NCBI RefSeq assembly: GCF_001267175.1
Contig: NZ_CP012358.1
Location: 62,001-126,000, forward strand
DNA from: Thiopseudomonas alkaliphila
GTDB lineage: Bacteria > Pseudomonadota > Gammaproteobacteria > Pseudomonadales > Pseudomonadaceae
Length of the DNA stretch: 64,000 nt
Direction: 5' to 3'
Below are positions 1-11,668 of the stretch, piece by piece. Below the pieces are notes generated by a model that ran no database searches, was not told the origin of the DNA, and saw nothing but the letters and a program-made list of their open reading frames with translations. Within the stretch, counting starts at the first letter, position 1. Each line of letters opens with the position of its first letter. The position numbers and the translations under genes are program-made.

Positions 1-491
1 AAACCATTATTGCCGAATACCTAGCTGGTGAGTTGCCTGATGATAAACGCGAAAAAATGCTGCGACCCAAGCCGATTGAGACGCGTCCGGTACAGATTTT
101 AGATCCCTTGGATCCTGCGGCTGGCGAGCCGGTTAAGCAGGTCTGGTTTAAAGCCTGCGCGCCACTGCCGGATAATCCGACTTTGCATAAATACCTGATG
201 GCTTATGCTTCCGACTTTGGTTTGTTAACTACTTCCTTGATTCCCCATGGAGTATCAATTTGGCAGCCCTTTATGCAGGTGGCGAGCTTAGATCACTCGA
301 TTTGGTTTCATAATCAAGTGCGCATGGATGATTGGTTATTATACTCCATGGAAAGTCCATGGGCTGGTCATGGTCGTGGTTACTCAAGAGCGCATATTTT
401 TAATCGTGAGGGGGTATTGGTTGCCTCAACTGCGCAAGAAGGCTTGATTCGTATGCGTGAAGATTGGAAAGATCGTAAGAGTATGAGTTAA
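1..491 (+). CDS. tesB: acyl-CoA thioesterase II, 3' part (5' end outside window)
   Basis: Hydrolyses acyl-CoA to free fatty acid and CoA in the cytoplasm. The open frame runs in from base 3 without a stop, so about 162 C-terminal residues of a family normally near 285 residues are present. They form the second hot-dog domain: an 'ASLDHSIWFH' segment carrying the family's catalytic Asp, the 'GRGYSRAHIF' strand, and a terminal 'STAQEGLIR' segment with the conserved Gln. An internal TTG at 33 could be mistaken for a start but lies inside the domain. The HAD gene begins 21 bases downstream on the same strand, so the two are probably co-transcribed. The identification is secure; only the missing N-terminus is unknown. 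Confidence 0.9.
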   Translation, partial: TIIAEYLAGELPDDKREKMLRPKPIETRPVQILDPLDPAAGEPVKQVWFKACAPLPDNPTLHKYLMAYASDFGLLTTSLIPHGVSIWQPFMQVASLDHSIWFHNQVRMDDWLLYSMESPWAGHGRGYSRAHIFNREGVLVASTAQEGLIRMREDWKDRKSMS

Positions 492-512
492 ACAGAGAGG
501 CTAAAAGAGACA

Positions 513-1109
513 ATGTCTGAGTTATTACGTGCTCATCAGTATTGGGTGTTTGATATGGATGGTACATTAACGGTTGATGCCCATGACTTTGAGTATGTGC
601 GCCAGCAATTGGGCTTGCCTTCTGGCTCAGATATTTTGGCCGAGTTAGCTAAGCTACCGGCCACTGAAGCGCAGTCTAAGCATCAATGGCTGCAAGCATA
701 TGAAGCTGAAGTGGCAGCTAACTCAGTGGCTTCGCCGGGCGTACAAGTGTTATTGCAGCATCTGGTTGAGCAACAAGCACAGATCGCTGTGGTAACGCGT
801 AATACAAAGGCACTAGCACACATAACTTTGGCTGCCATTGGTGTTGAGCACCTATTAGCAGACACAATGATTTTTGGTCGCGAGTGTGCGCCTCCTAAGC
901 CAGATCCTTATTTATTGCATCAGTTAGCCAGGCAGTGGTCGGTGCCTGTCCAGCGTTTAGTGATGGTCGGCGACTTTCATTTTGATCTGCGTTTTGCCAG
1001 GGCCGCCAATGCGCGTTCAGTGCTGGTGAATACACCGGATAATTTATGGCCAGAATTAACAGATCATTATTATCCTACCTTGAAGCATTTATTAGCAGCT
1101 ATCCGCTAA
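513..1109 (+). CDS. HAD-superfamily hydrolase (phosphoglycolate phosphatase-like)
   Basis: A cytoplasmic phosphatase of HAD subfamily IA, 198 residues. Motif I is FDMDGTLT, with the nucleophile Asp14 and the acid/base Asp16; motif II is the VVTRN strand; motif III is the Lys in 'PPKPDP'; motif IV is 'MVGDFHFD', whose acidic residues bind Mg2+. A small helical cap lies between motifs I and II. The length and motifs fit phosphoglycolate or sugar-phosphate phosphatases, but the substrate cannot be read from sequence. It sits between tesB and the RNase P RNA gene, whose promoter begins 5 bases after its stop codon. It is intact, and the start is the first ATG, 21 bases after tesB. Confidence 0.85.
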   Translation: MSELLRAHQYWVFDMDGTLTVDAHDFEYVRQQLGLPSGSDILAELAKLPATEAQSKHQWLQAYEAEVAANSVASPGVQVLLQHLVEQQAQIAVVTRNTKALAHITLAAIGVEHLLADTMIFGRECAPPKPDPYLLHQLARQWSVPVQRLVMVGDFHFDLRFARAANARSVLVNTPDNLWPELTDHYYPTLKHLLAAIR

Positions 1110-1114
1110 AGAGC

Positions 1115-1143
1115 TTGCTAACCGGCTGAGCAATCTTTATTCT
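1115..1143 (+). promoter_or_regulatory. sigma70 promoter of rnpB
   Basis: A -35 TTGCTA (1115-1120) and a -10 TATTCT (1138-1143) are separated by 17 bases. The predicted start of transcription, about 1150, falls on the first paired base of the RNase P RNA. Found by eye; the agreement in position is the main support. Confidence 0.55.
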
Positions 1144-1150
1144 GTCGCGC

Positions 1151-1497
1151 TGAGTTGGCTGGACAGTCGCCGCTTAAGGTAACTTAAGGGGAGGAAAGTC
1201 CGGGCTCCATAGGGCAAAGTGCCAGGTAACGCCTGGGAGGTGAAAGCCTACGGAGAGTGCCGCAGAAAATAACCGCCTAAGCGCTATGCGCCGGTAAGGG
1301 TGAAAAGGTGCGGTAAGAGCGCACCGCATGACTGGTAACAGTTCATGGCTAGGTAAACCCCACTGGGAGCAAGACCAAATAGGAATCCAATAGGTGTGGC
1401 CCGCACTGGATTCGGGTAGGTTGCTTGAGGTGATTAGCGATAATCATCCTAGATGAATGACTGTCCACGACAGAACCCGGCTTATAGGCCAACTCAT
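1151..1497 (+). ncRNA. rnpB: RNase P RNA, bacterial class A
   Basis: The catalytic RNA of RNase P, which removes 5' leaders from tRNA precursors. The universally conserved 5' block 'GAGGAAAGTCCGGGCTCC' starts near 1191, and the conserved 3' part with 'GGGTAGGTTGCTTGAGG' and 'ACGACAGAACCCGGCTTA' lies near 1413-1485. The outer helix P1 is visible: GAGTTGGC (1152-1159) pairs with GCCAACTC (1488-1495). The 'CACTGGGAGCAAGACCAAATAGG' region, seen in parts, is also typical. The length of about 347 nt is normal for type A. No strong Rho-independent terminator follows; the next 240 bases lead to the mraZ promoter. Confidence 0.96.
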
Positions 1498-1642
1498 ACT
1501 TTCTTATCTGATCATTATTTTTCTCAATAGGCTATGGCAAGCAGTCTCAGACTGTGTAGTTGCTGTAGATGATGCCGTGTTTTTTCGGTATCCCTATCAA
1601 TTCTACAAATAACTTTAAGTTGCCCATTTAACCGCATTTTAC

Positions 1643-1671
1643 TTGACGCTAGGCAGTTGCATTTCTATAGT
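1643..1671 (+). promoter_or_regulatory. sigma70 promoter of the dcw cluster (Pmra)
   Basis: -35 TTGACG (1643-1648), 17-base spacer, -10 TATAGT (1666-1671). This is the best sigma70 match in the first 20 kb. Transcription should begin near 1678, immediately upstream of the MraZ boxes and 64 bases before the mraZ start codon. It probably drives a very long operon, because few gaps in the cluster could hold other promoters. Confidence 0.7.
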
Positions 1672-1678
1672 GTGCAGA

Positions 1679-1704
1679 AGTGGCTAAAAGTGGTAGAAAG
1701 TGGT
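1679..1704 (+). promoter_or_regulatory. MraZ operator: three GTGG boxes at 10-base intervals
   Basis: Three copies of AAGTGG (GTGG at 1680, 1690 and 1700) are repeated with an exact 10-base period just downstream of the predicted transcription start. MraZ of enterobacteria is known to repress its own operon by binding three direct TGGG-type repeats spaced 10 bases apart. Number, phase and position here match that arrangement, so autoregulation by the adjacent mraZ is a sound inference. Confidence 0.72.
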
Positions 1705-1741
1705 TTTTAAGGTGATAAAATAGATTGAATAGGGCGTTTCT

Positions 1742-2197
1742 GTGTTTAGAGGCACTACCTCCAGTAACTTAGATAGCAAAGGCAGGCTGACGATACCGAG
1801 TCGATATCGTGATGAGCTTGAGTTGCGGTGTGCTGGAAAAATGGTGGTCTCGATTGATTTTACCGACCCTTGTTTAAGCCTTTACCCATTATCTGAGTGG
1901 GAGAAAATCGAAGCTAAGTTGCTTCAGTTACCTTCCTTGAGGGCTGACACTCGACGTTTATCACGTTTGCTAATAGGCAGCGCAGTGGATGTTGAGCTCG
2001 ATGCTAATTGCCGTATTTTGATCCCCAGTCGATTACGAGAACACGCACAGATCACTAAAGAAGTGACCTTAGTAGGCCAGCTCAACCGCTTTCAGTTATG
2101 GAGCGCTGAGTGCTGGGATGCTGTTTGGACTGAAGATTTACAGTCACTGGGTGGTGAAAATGATCTATCCAGTGAGTTATTAGAGTTGGTTTTATAA
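1742..2197 (+). CDS. mraZ: transcriptional regulator MraZ
   Basis: DNA-binding autoregulator of the dcw cluster, 151 residues, the usual length. It carries two SpoVT/AbrB-like swapped-hairpin halves, each with a D-x-x-G/C-R-x-x-x-P-x-R signature: '[13 protein letters not shown]' near residue 11 and '[13 protein letters not shown]' near residue 85. The second half has Cys where Gly is usual. The start is GTG at 1742, followed by '[11 protein letters not shown]', the normal family N-terminus. It lies 38 bases downstream of the three-box operator it is expected to bind, and rsmH starts 2 bases after its stop. Confidence 0.95.
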   Translation: MFRGTTSSNLDSKGRLTIPSRYRDELELRCAGKMVVSIDFTDPCLSLYPLSEWEKIEAKLLQLPSLRADTRRLSRLLIGSAVDVELDANCRILIPSRLREHAQITKEVTLVGQLNRFQLWSAECWDAVWTEDLQSLGGENDLSSELLELVL

Positions 2198-2199
2198 GC

Positions 2200-3134
2200 A
2201 TGAGCGACACCTTTAAACATATCACCGTACTGCTGAACGAAGCAGTGGCAGCGCTTGCTATTAAGCCAGAGGGGATTTATATCGACGGCACTTTTGGTCG
2301 TGGCGGCCATAGTCGATTACTGTTGCAGCAGGTCGCTGCAACTGGGCGCTTGATCGGATTTGATAAAGATCCACAAGCGATTCAAACCGGCCTAACCCTT
2401 GCTCAAGAAGACCCCCGCTTTACTATTGTGCAGCGCAGTTTTGCTGATTTAGCACAGGAGATCGAATCGCAACAGTTAACGGCTCAAGTCGATGGGATTC
2501 TACTCGACTTAGGCGTGTCTTCACCGCAATTAGATGATGCTAGTCGTGGTTTTAGCTTTATGCACGATGGCCCATTAGATATGCGGATGAATCCAGCATC
2601 AGGTATCAGTGCTGCAGATTGGATCGCCGAAGTTAGTCAAGAGCAGCTGGCACAGGTATTTAAAACCTACGGCGAAGAGCGTTTTGCTAAGCGTCTAGCT
2701 AAAGCAGTGGTTGAGCGCCGTGAGCAACAAGCCTTTACTACCACGGCTGATCTGGCGGCAGTTATTTCTGCTGCACATCCGGCTTGGGAGAAAGGCCGAC
2801 ATCCAGCGACTAAAGCCTTTCAGGCGATTCGAATCTTTATCAATAATGAGTTAGGCGACTTAGAGCAAGGCTTAGAAGCGGCGGTTAAGGTATTAAAGCC
2901 TGGTGGCAAACTGGTGGTTATTAGTTTTCACTCACTTGAAGATCGCATTGTTAAGCAGTTTATTCGGCGTATGGAAAAGGGTGAGCAAGATAATTTGCCG
3001 CGAGATTTGCCGGTAATCACCCAGCGTTTTGAGCCTATTTTGAAAGCCTGTGGTAAGCCACAGTATGCCAGCGCCGAAGAAGTATTAGCCAATCCTCGCT
3101 CGCGGAGCGCGGTGATGCGTGTTGCGGAAAAGCA

Positions 3135-3138
<4 letters not shown>
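2200..3138 (+). CDS. rsmH: 16S rRNA (cytosine(1402)-N(4))-methyltransferase
   Basis: RsmH (formerly MraW) transfers a methyl group from S-adenosylmethionine to N4 of C1402 in the decoding centre of 16S rRNA. It has 312 residues, a typical length. The SAM-binding motif '[10 protein letters not shown]' is at residues 29-38; '[12 protein letters not shown]' and '[15 protein letters not shown]' are the family's conserved blocks; '[15 protein letters not shown]' is the C-terminal signature. It is the second gene of the dcw operon, and its stop overlaps the ftsL start by 4 bases (ATGA), which points to translational coupling. Confidence 0.97.
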
Positions 3139-5181
<2,043 letters not shown>

Positions 5182-5182
<1 letters not shown>

Positions 5183-6651
5183 TGCCAATGTTACTGAAAC
5201 AGTTGCTGCCACAAGCGGGTAGTGACTTACTCATTCGAGAGTTAACACTTGATAGCCGTAAAGTTTTGCCTGGAGACTTATTTCTTGCTGTTCCAGGCTT
5301 ATTAAGTGATGGGCGAGACTATATCGCCCAAGCGATTAAGCAAGGTGCAGCAGCAGTGGCTTATGAAGCGCTAGATGCACCAAAGATGCAAGACAGTGAA
5401 GCGCAGTTAATTGCGGTAGAGAACTTGCAGCCACAACTGTCAGCCTTAGCTGCTACCTTTTATGGTGAGCCAAGCCGTAGTCTAGAAATGGTTGGGGTAA
5501 CTGGGACTAACGGTAAAAGTACCGTCACTCAGTTACTTGCTCAAGCCACGACTAAGTTAGGTCAGCCCTGTGCGGTGATTGGCACCTTGGGTGTTGGTTT
5601 TTTTGGTGACTTGCAAGAATCCACGCACACCACGCCAGACCCTATTGCAGTACAAGCGGGCTTAGCTAAATTAAAAGCACAGGGCGCCCGTGCGGTAGCG
5701 ATGGAGGTGTCTTCCCATGCATTGGATCAGGGGCGAGTAACTGCTGTTGAATTTGATGTGGCAGTGTTTACTAATCTGACGCGAGATCACTTGGACTACC
5801 ACGGTGATATGCAAAGTTATGCCGCTGCTAAGGCACAGCTCTTTCATTGGCGGAGTTTGCAGGCCGCAGTAATTAATCAAGACGATGCGTTAGGTCGTCA
5901 GTTATTAGCTGAAGTTAAGACTGCTAAGTGCTACAGCTACAGTTGTGAAGACCCTAGCGCGACGGTATTTGCTAAAAATGTGCGCTTTAGCCATTTAGGA
6001 ATTCAGGCCGAGATTGTAACGCCCCATGGTGAGGGTGTGCTGCGTAGCCCGCTATTGGGTGCATTTAACCTCAGTAATTTATTGGCGGTGATTGCTACCT
6101 TGTTGGTTCAAGGCCGCTCATTGTCAGAGATTTTACAGGTGTTGCCTTTATTGCAAGCACCACTTGGGCGGATGCAGCGTTTTGGCGGCGAGCAGCAACC
6201 GTTAGTGGTGGTGGATTATGCCCACACGCCCGATGCCCTAGCTCAGGTTCTTAAAGCATTACGGGTGCATGTTAGTCCGCCGCATCAATTGATCTGTGTG
6301 GTGGGCTGTGGCGGCAATCGGGATACCGGTAAGCGGCCACTGATGGCACAGACCGCAGCAAAGCTAGCCGATCAAGTTATCATTACCGATGACAATCCAC
6401 GTTTAGAAGATCCCGCGGTGATTAGACAGCAAATGTTGGCTGGTATAACTGAACTTACTAAGGCACAAGAGGTCTCTCCGCGGGCAAGTGCGATAGCCGC
6501 TGCAGTCCAACAGGCCGCTTCAGGTGATGTGGTGTTGATTGCGGGAAAGGGACATGAAAATTATCAGGATATTAACGGCATTAAGCATCCATATTCTGAT
6601 TTAGAGCAAGCGCAATTACAGCTTGCTGAGTGGGAAGTTAAACATGTTTAA
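5182..6651 (+). CDS. murE: UDP-MurNAc-L-Ala-D-Glu:meso-DAP ligase
   Basis: Cytoplasmic Mur ligase that adds meso-diaminopimelate to the UDP-MurNAc dipeptide. It has 489 residues. The ATP-binding loop is 'GVTGTNGKSTVTQL' near residue 105. The central ligase domain has 'AMEVSSHALDQGR' and 'FTNLTRDHLDYH'. The DNPR motif ('TDDNPRLEDP') marks enzymes that use meso-DAP rather than lysine, as expected for a Gram-negative. The final codons overlap the murF start by 8 bases. Confidence 0.97.
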
Positions 6652-8026
6652 GGGGTATACCTTAGGAAGTCTGGCTACTGTGCTGGGCATTGTACCCGTG
6701 GGACCGGTTGAAACACCTGTATTACGGCTGACAACGGATAGTCGCGCGGTGCAGCCAGGCGATGTTTTTGTCGCGTTAAAAGGTGAGCGCTTTGATGCAC
6801 ACCAGTTTTTGCCGGCAGTTGCCAAGCAAGGCGCAATTGCTGCAGTGGTGGAGCAGGTGGATCCTAGTGTTGATTTACCTCAGCTGCAGGTGGCAAATAC
6901 GCGTCAGGCACTGGCTAAGCTGGCGCAAAATAATCGCCAGCAGTTTCATGGGTTGACCGCTGCGGTAACCGGCTCCAGCGGTAAAACGACAGTTAAAGAG
7001 TTGTTGGCCAGTATTTTACGGGCAGCATTGGGTGCCGATGCTGTGTTGGCCACGCGCGGTAACTTAAATAATGAGCTGGGCGTGCCCTTTACCTTATTGG
7101 AGTTGAATCAAACTCACCACGCTGCAGTGATTGAGCTAGGCGCTTCACATCTAGGTGAAATTAATTACACCGTACAGTTAGCGGCACCTAGCGTTGCAAT
7201 CATTACCAATGCTGGCAATGCCCATATTGGCGAATTTGGTGGTTTGGACAATATTGTGCAGGCCAAAGGCGAGATTATTGATGGCTGTGATTCAGTACAG
7301 CAGGTGGTGCTGAACTTAGATGATGCTGCCTATGCTAAGTGGCAACAGCGCGCAGGCCAACGGCAGGTGTCGAGCTTTTCATTGCAAGATACAGCAGCGG
7401 ACTGGTATGCCGCAGATATTGTGCTGGATCCAGTACAGGGCAGCCGTTTTCAATTGTGTTATCAAGGGCAGTCACTCGGTGAGATTCAGCTGCAGTTGCT
7501 AGGCCAACATAATATTGCCAATGCATTAGCTGCGGCTGCGGCTGCCAAGGCCCTGGGCATTGAGCAGGCGAGTATTGTGGCGGGACTACAAAGTATTCGT
7601 GCAGTGGCAGGGCGCATGCAGCGACATCAGCTAGCTGGTATTACGCTGATTGATGACAGCTATAACGCCAACCCCGTGTCAATGTGTGCGGCGATTGATT
7701 TATTAAGCCAAGCGGCGGGCGAGCGAATTTTAGTGTTAGGTGATATGGGCGAGCTCGGCGAGTGGTCGCAAGAGGGGCATGCGGCAGTTGGACGACATGC
7801 CAGTGGCCGAGTTGATGCGTTGTATGCCGTCGGTCAGGAAATACAGGCAGCAGTTAATGCCTATCAAGGGCCTAATGCTTACTTTTTTGCCTCGCAGGCA
7901 GAATTATTAGCCCACTTACTGCCGCAGTTAAGCGGTGAAAAAACAATTTTAGTCAAGGGTTCGCGAAGCGCTGCAATGGATCACGTGGTTCAAGCCTGTT
8001 TAGCGAATGTACAGGAGATCCATTAA
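6644..8026 (+). CDS. murF: UDP-MurNAc-tripeptide:D-Ala-D-Ala ligase
   Basis: Last cytoplasmic amino-acid-adding step of peptidoglycan precursor synthesis; it makes the UDP-MurNAc-pentapeptide. It has 460 residues from the ATG at 6644, which gives the normal '[11 protein letters not shown]' N-terminus. A TTG at 6623 in the same frame would add seven residues that are not typical. Mur-ligase features are the P-loop '[14 protein letters not shown]', '[13 protein letters not shown]' and '[11 protein letters not shown]'. It overlaps murE by 8 bases, and its TAA shares a base with the mraY ATG. Confidence 0.96.
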   Translation: MFKGYTLGSLATVLGIVPVGPVETPVLRLTTDSRAVQPGDVFVALKGERFDAHQFLPAVAKQGAIAAVVEQVDPSVDLPQLQVANTRQALAKLAQNNRQQFHGLTAAVTGSSGKTTVKELLASILRAALGADAVLATRGNLNNELGVPFTLLELNQTHHAAVIELGASHLGEINYTVQLAAPSVAIITNAGNAHIGEFGGLDNIVQAKGEIIDGCDSVQQVVLNLDDAAYAKWQQRAGQRQVSSFSLQDTAADWYAADIVLDPVQGSRFQLCYQGQSLGEIQLQLLGQHNIANALAAAAAAKALGIEQASIVAGLQSIRAVAGRMQRHQLAGITLIDDSYNANPVSMCAAIDLLSQAAGERILVLGDMGELGEWSQEGHAAVGRHASGRVDALYAVGQEIQAAVNAYQGPNAYFFASQAELLAHLLPQLSGEKTILVKGSRSAAMDHVVQACLANVQEIH

Positions 8027-9108
8027 TGCTGTTGCTATTGGCAAACTATTTAGAGCAATTCTATTCAGGATTTGCGGTGGTGCAGTACCTTACTTTGCGC
8101 GCCATTTTTGGGGTGTTAACGGCATTGGTGCTGTCGCTTTGGCTCGGCCCTTGGATGATTCGCACCTTGCGTGGGCTGCAAATTGGTCAATCGGTTCGCA
8201 CCGATGGCCCACAAAGCCATTTATCTAAATCGGGCACTCCAACCATGGGTGGGGCGTTGATTTTAGCGGCGATTGCAGTCAGCACCTTGCTCTGGGCTAA
8301 TCTCAGTAATCTTTATGTCTGGGTAGTGCTGCTGGTGACCTTACTATTTGGCGCCATTGGTTGGGTCGATGACTACCGTAAGGTGGTAGAGAAAAGCTCG
8401 CGCGGCTTACCTGGACGCTGGAAATATTTTTGGCAGTCGGTATTTGGTTTAGCAGCCGCAGTGGTGTTGTTTATCAACGCCAAATCAAGCGCCGAAACCA
8501 CCTTGATTTTTCCTTTCCTAAAAGATGTCGCGTTGCCGCTTGGCATTGGCTTTATTGTGCTGACCTATTTTGTGATTGTTGGCTCAAGTAATGCGGTGAA
8601 CTTGACAGATGGCTTAGATGGGCTAGCTATTTTGCCTACTGTTTTGGTGGGTGGTGCATTGGGCGTCTTCGCTTACCTTTCGGGTAACGTCAATCATGCT
8701 GAATACTTATTGATTCCTTATATTCCTAATGCCGGTGAGTTGGTTGTGTTTTGTGCGGCATTAGTCGGCGCTGGTTTAGGCTTTTTATGGTTTAACACAT
8801 ACCCCGCGCAGGTCTTTATGGGCGATGTTGGTGCTTTAGCACTAGGAGCAGCTTTAGGTACGTTAGCGGTCATTGTGCGTCAAGAAATCGTGCTGTTTAT
8901 TATGGGTGGGGTGTTCGTGGTCGAAACCCTTTCAGTGGTCATTCAGGTCGGTTCTTACAAGTTACGTGGTAAGCGGGTATTTCGTATGGCGCCGATTCAT
9001 CACCATTTTGAATTGAAAGGCTGGCCAGAGCCGCGGGTTATTGTGCGCTTTTGGATTATCACCTTAATTCTAGTTCTTGTGGGCCTGTCCACACTGAAGT
9101 TACGTTAG
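8026..9108 (+). CDS. mraY: phospho-N-acetylmuramoyl-pentapeptide transferase
   Basis: Integral membrane enzyme that makes lipid I from UDP-MurNAc-pentapeptide and undecaprenyl phosphate. It has 360 residues and ten predicted membrane segments. Conserved cytoplasmic motifs include 'GWVDDYRKV' (the Asp pair), '[13 protein letters not shown]', '[11 protein letters not shown]' and the '[11 protein letters not shown]' loop, which contain the Mg2+-binding Asp residues and the histidine cluster. It is intact and in its normal place between murF and murD, with 8 bases before murD. Confidence 0.97.
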   Translation: MLLLLANYLEQFYSGFAVVQYLTLRAIFGVLTALVLSLWLGPWMIRTLRGLQIGQSVRTDGPQSHLSKSGTPTMGGALILAAIAVSTLLWANLSNLYVWVVLLVTLLFGAIGWVDDYRKVVEKSSRGLPGRWKYFWQSVFGLAAAVVLFINAKSSAETTLIFPFLKDVALPLGIGFIVLTYFVIVGSSNAVNLTDGLDGLAILPTVLVGGALGVFAYLSGNVNHAEYLLIPYIPNAGELVVFCAALVGAGLGFLWFNTYPAQVFMGDVGALALGAALGTLAVIVRQEIVLFIMGGVFVVETLSVVIQVGSYKLRGKRVFRMAPIHHHFELKGWPEPRVIVRFWIITLILVLVGLSTLKLR

Positions 9109-9116
9109 AGGCGACT

Positions 9117-10463
9117 ATGCCAAGTGCAGGGTTACAGATTGTTATTGGATTGGGCAAAAGCGGATTAGCGCTGGTGCAGTTTCTGCTGGCCAAAGGTTTT
9201 AATGTGGCAGTGGCCGATACCCGTGCTCATCCGCCTGGTGCAGAAGTATTAGCCGCTGAGCATCCAGAAGTAGCGACGCATTATGGTGAGTTAAATGAAG
9301 CCTTTTTAGCCGCGGCTGAAGTGATTTATGTTAGCCCTGGATTGGCCGTGAGTCATCCTGTATTACAGCGACTGCAGCAACAAGGGATTCGCATCGCGGG
9401 TGATATTGATGTGTTTGCCCAATATGCTAAGGCTCCCGTTATTGCTATTACCGGCTCTAATGCTAAAAGTAGTGTGACAACCCTTGTTGGGCAAATGGCT
9501 CAAGAAGCGGGTAAACGTGTGGCGGTAGGCGGTAATTTGGGCGTGCCGGTGGTTGAGCTACTGGATCCTGAGGCAGAATTGTATGTGTTGGAGCTATCGA
9601 GCTTTCAGCTAGAAACCACAGAGCTGCTAGCGCCCTATGTTGCGACTTGCTTAAATATTAGCGAAGACCATATGGACCGCTATCCTGAGGGGATTGCGAG
9701 CTACATTGCGGCTAAACAACGTATTTTTGAGCGTGCGCGCTATGCTGTAGTTAATCGAGATGATGCGCAGGCCTTTGCTCCCGAGCACCCGATAGAAGTG
9801 AGCTACTCCTTTACATTAGAAGCGCCAGCGAGTATCAACGAGTTTGGGGTGCGAGCAACCGCAGCAGGCACCTTTATCGCTTTGGGCGAGCAGAACTTAT
9901 TGCCAGTCAGTGCGTTAAAACTAAAAGGGCGGCACAACCTAGCCAATGCGTTGGCGGCTTTAGCGTTAGCCTCAACAATTGAGCTGCCTTTAGCAAGCAC
10001 GCTGCAGACTGCGCAAAACTTTGCTGGATTGCCGCATCGTTGCCAGTGGCTAGCTGAGCACGAGCAAGTGACTTGGTATAACGACTCCAAAGGCACCAAT
10101 GTGGGGGCTACTTTAGCGGCGCTGGCCGGATTGGCGGATACGGTACCGGGGAAAATAGTTTTAATTGCTGGTGGTGATGGTAAGGGCGCAGATTTTTCGC
10201 CGTTAAAAAAACCAGTTAAACAAGAGTGCCGTGCGGTGATTTTGCTTGGCAAAGATGCACTACTAATCGAGCAGCAATTAGCGGGTGCTGTGCCTTGTTA
10301 TCATGTAGCCAGTTTGCCAGAAGCGGTGCAGTTAGCGGCTAAGTTGGCTCAAGCAGATGATCTAGTGCTGCTATCGCCAGCCTGTGCCAGCTTAGACATG
10401 TTTACTAGTTTTGAGCATCGCGGTGAAGTGTTCGAGCAGGCGCTAAGGGAGTTAATCGGGTGA
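9117..10463 (+). CDS. murD: UDP-MurNAc-L-alanine:D-glutamate ligase
   Basis: Adds D-glutamate to UDP-MurNAc-L-alanine in the cytoplasm. The ATG at 9117 follows an AGAGGCG ribosome-binding site and starts 8 bases after mraY, giving 448 residues. An in-frame start at 9051 would overlap mraY and add residues without family similarity. The Rossmann N-terminus has 'IGLGKSGLALVQFL', the ATP loop reads 'ITGSNAKSSVTTL', and 'NDSKGTNVGATLAAL' and 'LLSPACASLDMFTSFEHRG' mark the C-terminal domain. Its stop overlaps the ftsW GTG start (GTGA). Confidence 0.96.
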   Translation: MPSAGLQIVIGLGKSGLALVQFLLAKGFNVAVADTRAHPPGAEVLAAEHPEVATHYGELNEAFLAAAEVIYVSPGLAVSHPVLQRLQQQGIRIAGDIDVFAQYAKAPVIAITGSNAKSSVTTLVGQMAQEAGKRVAVGGNLGVPVVELLDPEAELYVLELSSFQLETTELLAPYVATCLNISEDHMDRYPEGIASYIAAKQRIFERARYAVVNRDDAQAFAPEHPIEVSYSFTLEAPASINEFGVRATAAGTFIALGEQNLLPVSALKLKGRHNLANALAALALASTIELPLASTLQTAQNFAGLPHRCQWLAEHEQVTWYNDSKGTNVGATLAALAGLADTVPGKIVLIAGGDGKGADFSPLKKPVKQECRAVILLGKDALLIEQQLAGAVPCYHVASLPEAVQLAAKLAQADDLVLLSPACASLDMFTSFEHRGEVFEQALRELIG

Positions 10464-11668
10464 ACTTAGACTTTTTACGCAAACCGTCGCCGTTACGTAA
10501 CCAAGCTCGACAAATGGACTTGGATTTTTTGTTTTTACTGGGCTGCTTGGCACTACTGGGATTAGGGCTAGTCATGATTGCCTCGGCTTCTACCGAGGTT
10601 AGCTATAAAGAAAATGGGCATACCTATTACTTTATTACCCGGCAGATGATTTATTTTCTGATCGGTGTGGCCGCTTTTTTATTTGCCGTGCAAACCCCTT
10701 TAAGTTTTTGGCGCCGTCACGTTGTGATCGTGGCTTTTTTAACTTTAATTGGCTTGGTATTGGTGTTTGTGCCTGGCATTGGTAAAGAGGTGAACGGGGC
10801 AAAACGCTGGCTCAACTTTGGGTTGTTTAATATTCAGCCTTCGGAGTTAGCAAAAATTGCCGCCATTATGTTGTTGGCCTCTTATATGGCCAATAACAAT
10901 AAAGCCTTGCAAGAAAAATACAGCGCAATGCTGGTGCCAGGGGCAGTGTTGGTGATTTTTGCTTTGCCCATTTATCTGGAGCCAGACTTCGGTAGCATGG
11001 CGGTGCTCGTGGTGACGTTAGGTTTAATGCTATTTCTTGGCGGCATGCGCTTAAGCTTGGTCATAGGAGCCGGTGTTTTAGTGCTGGCCGCGGGCGTTTA
11101 TTTAGTTGGAACAGAAAGCTATCGTTTGGATCGGATTCAAAACTTCACCAATCCATGGGCTGATCCTTATGGTAAAGGCTATCAGTTGTCCCAGGCTTTG
11201 ATTGCGTACGGCCGTGGTGATGTGTTTGGCTTGGGTTTAGGTAATAGTATCCAAAAACAACACTTTTTACCCGAGGCCCATACTGACTTTATTTTTTCGG
11301 TGCTGGCTGAGGAGCTAGGCTTAATTGGCACCTTGCTGACCATTGCGCTATTTGGCTTTGTGGTGGCGCGGGCTTTTTTAATTGGCGTCTGGAGCGAGAA
11401 AGCACGGCCCAATGATAAGTTTCCTGCTTATATTGCCTATGGCATTGCCAGTATGTGGGCGTGTCAGATAGCGATTAATATTGGGGTTAATATTGGTGTT
11501 TTACCTACTAAGGGACTGACATTACCGTTTTTAAGTTATGGCGGTAGCTCTTTGATTGCCTGTTGTCTCTGTATCGGATTATTGCTGCGGATTGAGTGGG
11601 AGCATCGAACCGATTTGCGTTATCAAGATATTCAAGTTATACCGACCAAGGAGCCAGCGCATGGCTAA
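10460..11668 (+). CDS. ftsW: septal peptidoglycan polymerase FtsW (SEDS family)
   Basis: SEDS glycosyltransferase that polymerises lipid II at the septum in partnership with FtsI. It has 402 residues, about ten membrane segments and a GTG start at 10460. SEDS landmarks are 'KRWLNFGLFNIQPSELAKIA', 'LEPDFGSMAVLVV' with the catalytic Asp region, 'GLGLGNSIQKQHFLPEAHTD' and 'LTLPFLSYGGSS'. The start overlaps the murD stop by 4 bases and the end overlaps murG by 8 bases, so the three are likely translated in a coupled way. Confidence 0.96.
   Translation: MNLDFLRKPSPLRNQARQMDLDFLFLLGCLALLGLGLVMIASASTEVSYKENGHTYYFITRQMIYFLIGVAAFLFAVQTPLSFWRRHVVIVAFLTLIGLVLVFVPGIGKEVNGAKRWLNFGLFNIQPSELAKIAAIMLLASYMANNNKALQEKYSAMLVPGAVLVIFALPIYLEPDFGSMAVLVVTLGLMLFLGGMRLSLVIGAGVLVLAAGVYLVGTESYRLDRIQNFTNPWADPYGKGYQLSQALIAYGRGDVFGLGLGNSIQKQHFLPEAHTDFIFSVLAEELGLIGTLLTIALFGFVVARAFLIGVWSEKARPNDKFPAYIAYGIASMWACQIAINIGVNIGVLPTKGLTLPFLSYGGSSLIACCLCIGLLLRIEWEHRTDLRYQDIQVIPTKEPAHG

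Noticed and set aside
1548..1562. Short palindrome CAGTCT-C-AGACTG as the rnpB terminator
   Set aside because: The loop is a single base and no T-run follows, so it cannot be a normal terminator.
9803..10252. 149-codon minus-strand frame
   Set aside because: Antisense shadow of murD, with no domain and no ribosome-binding site.
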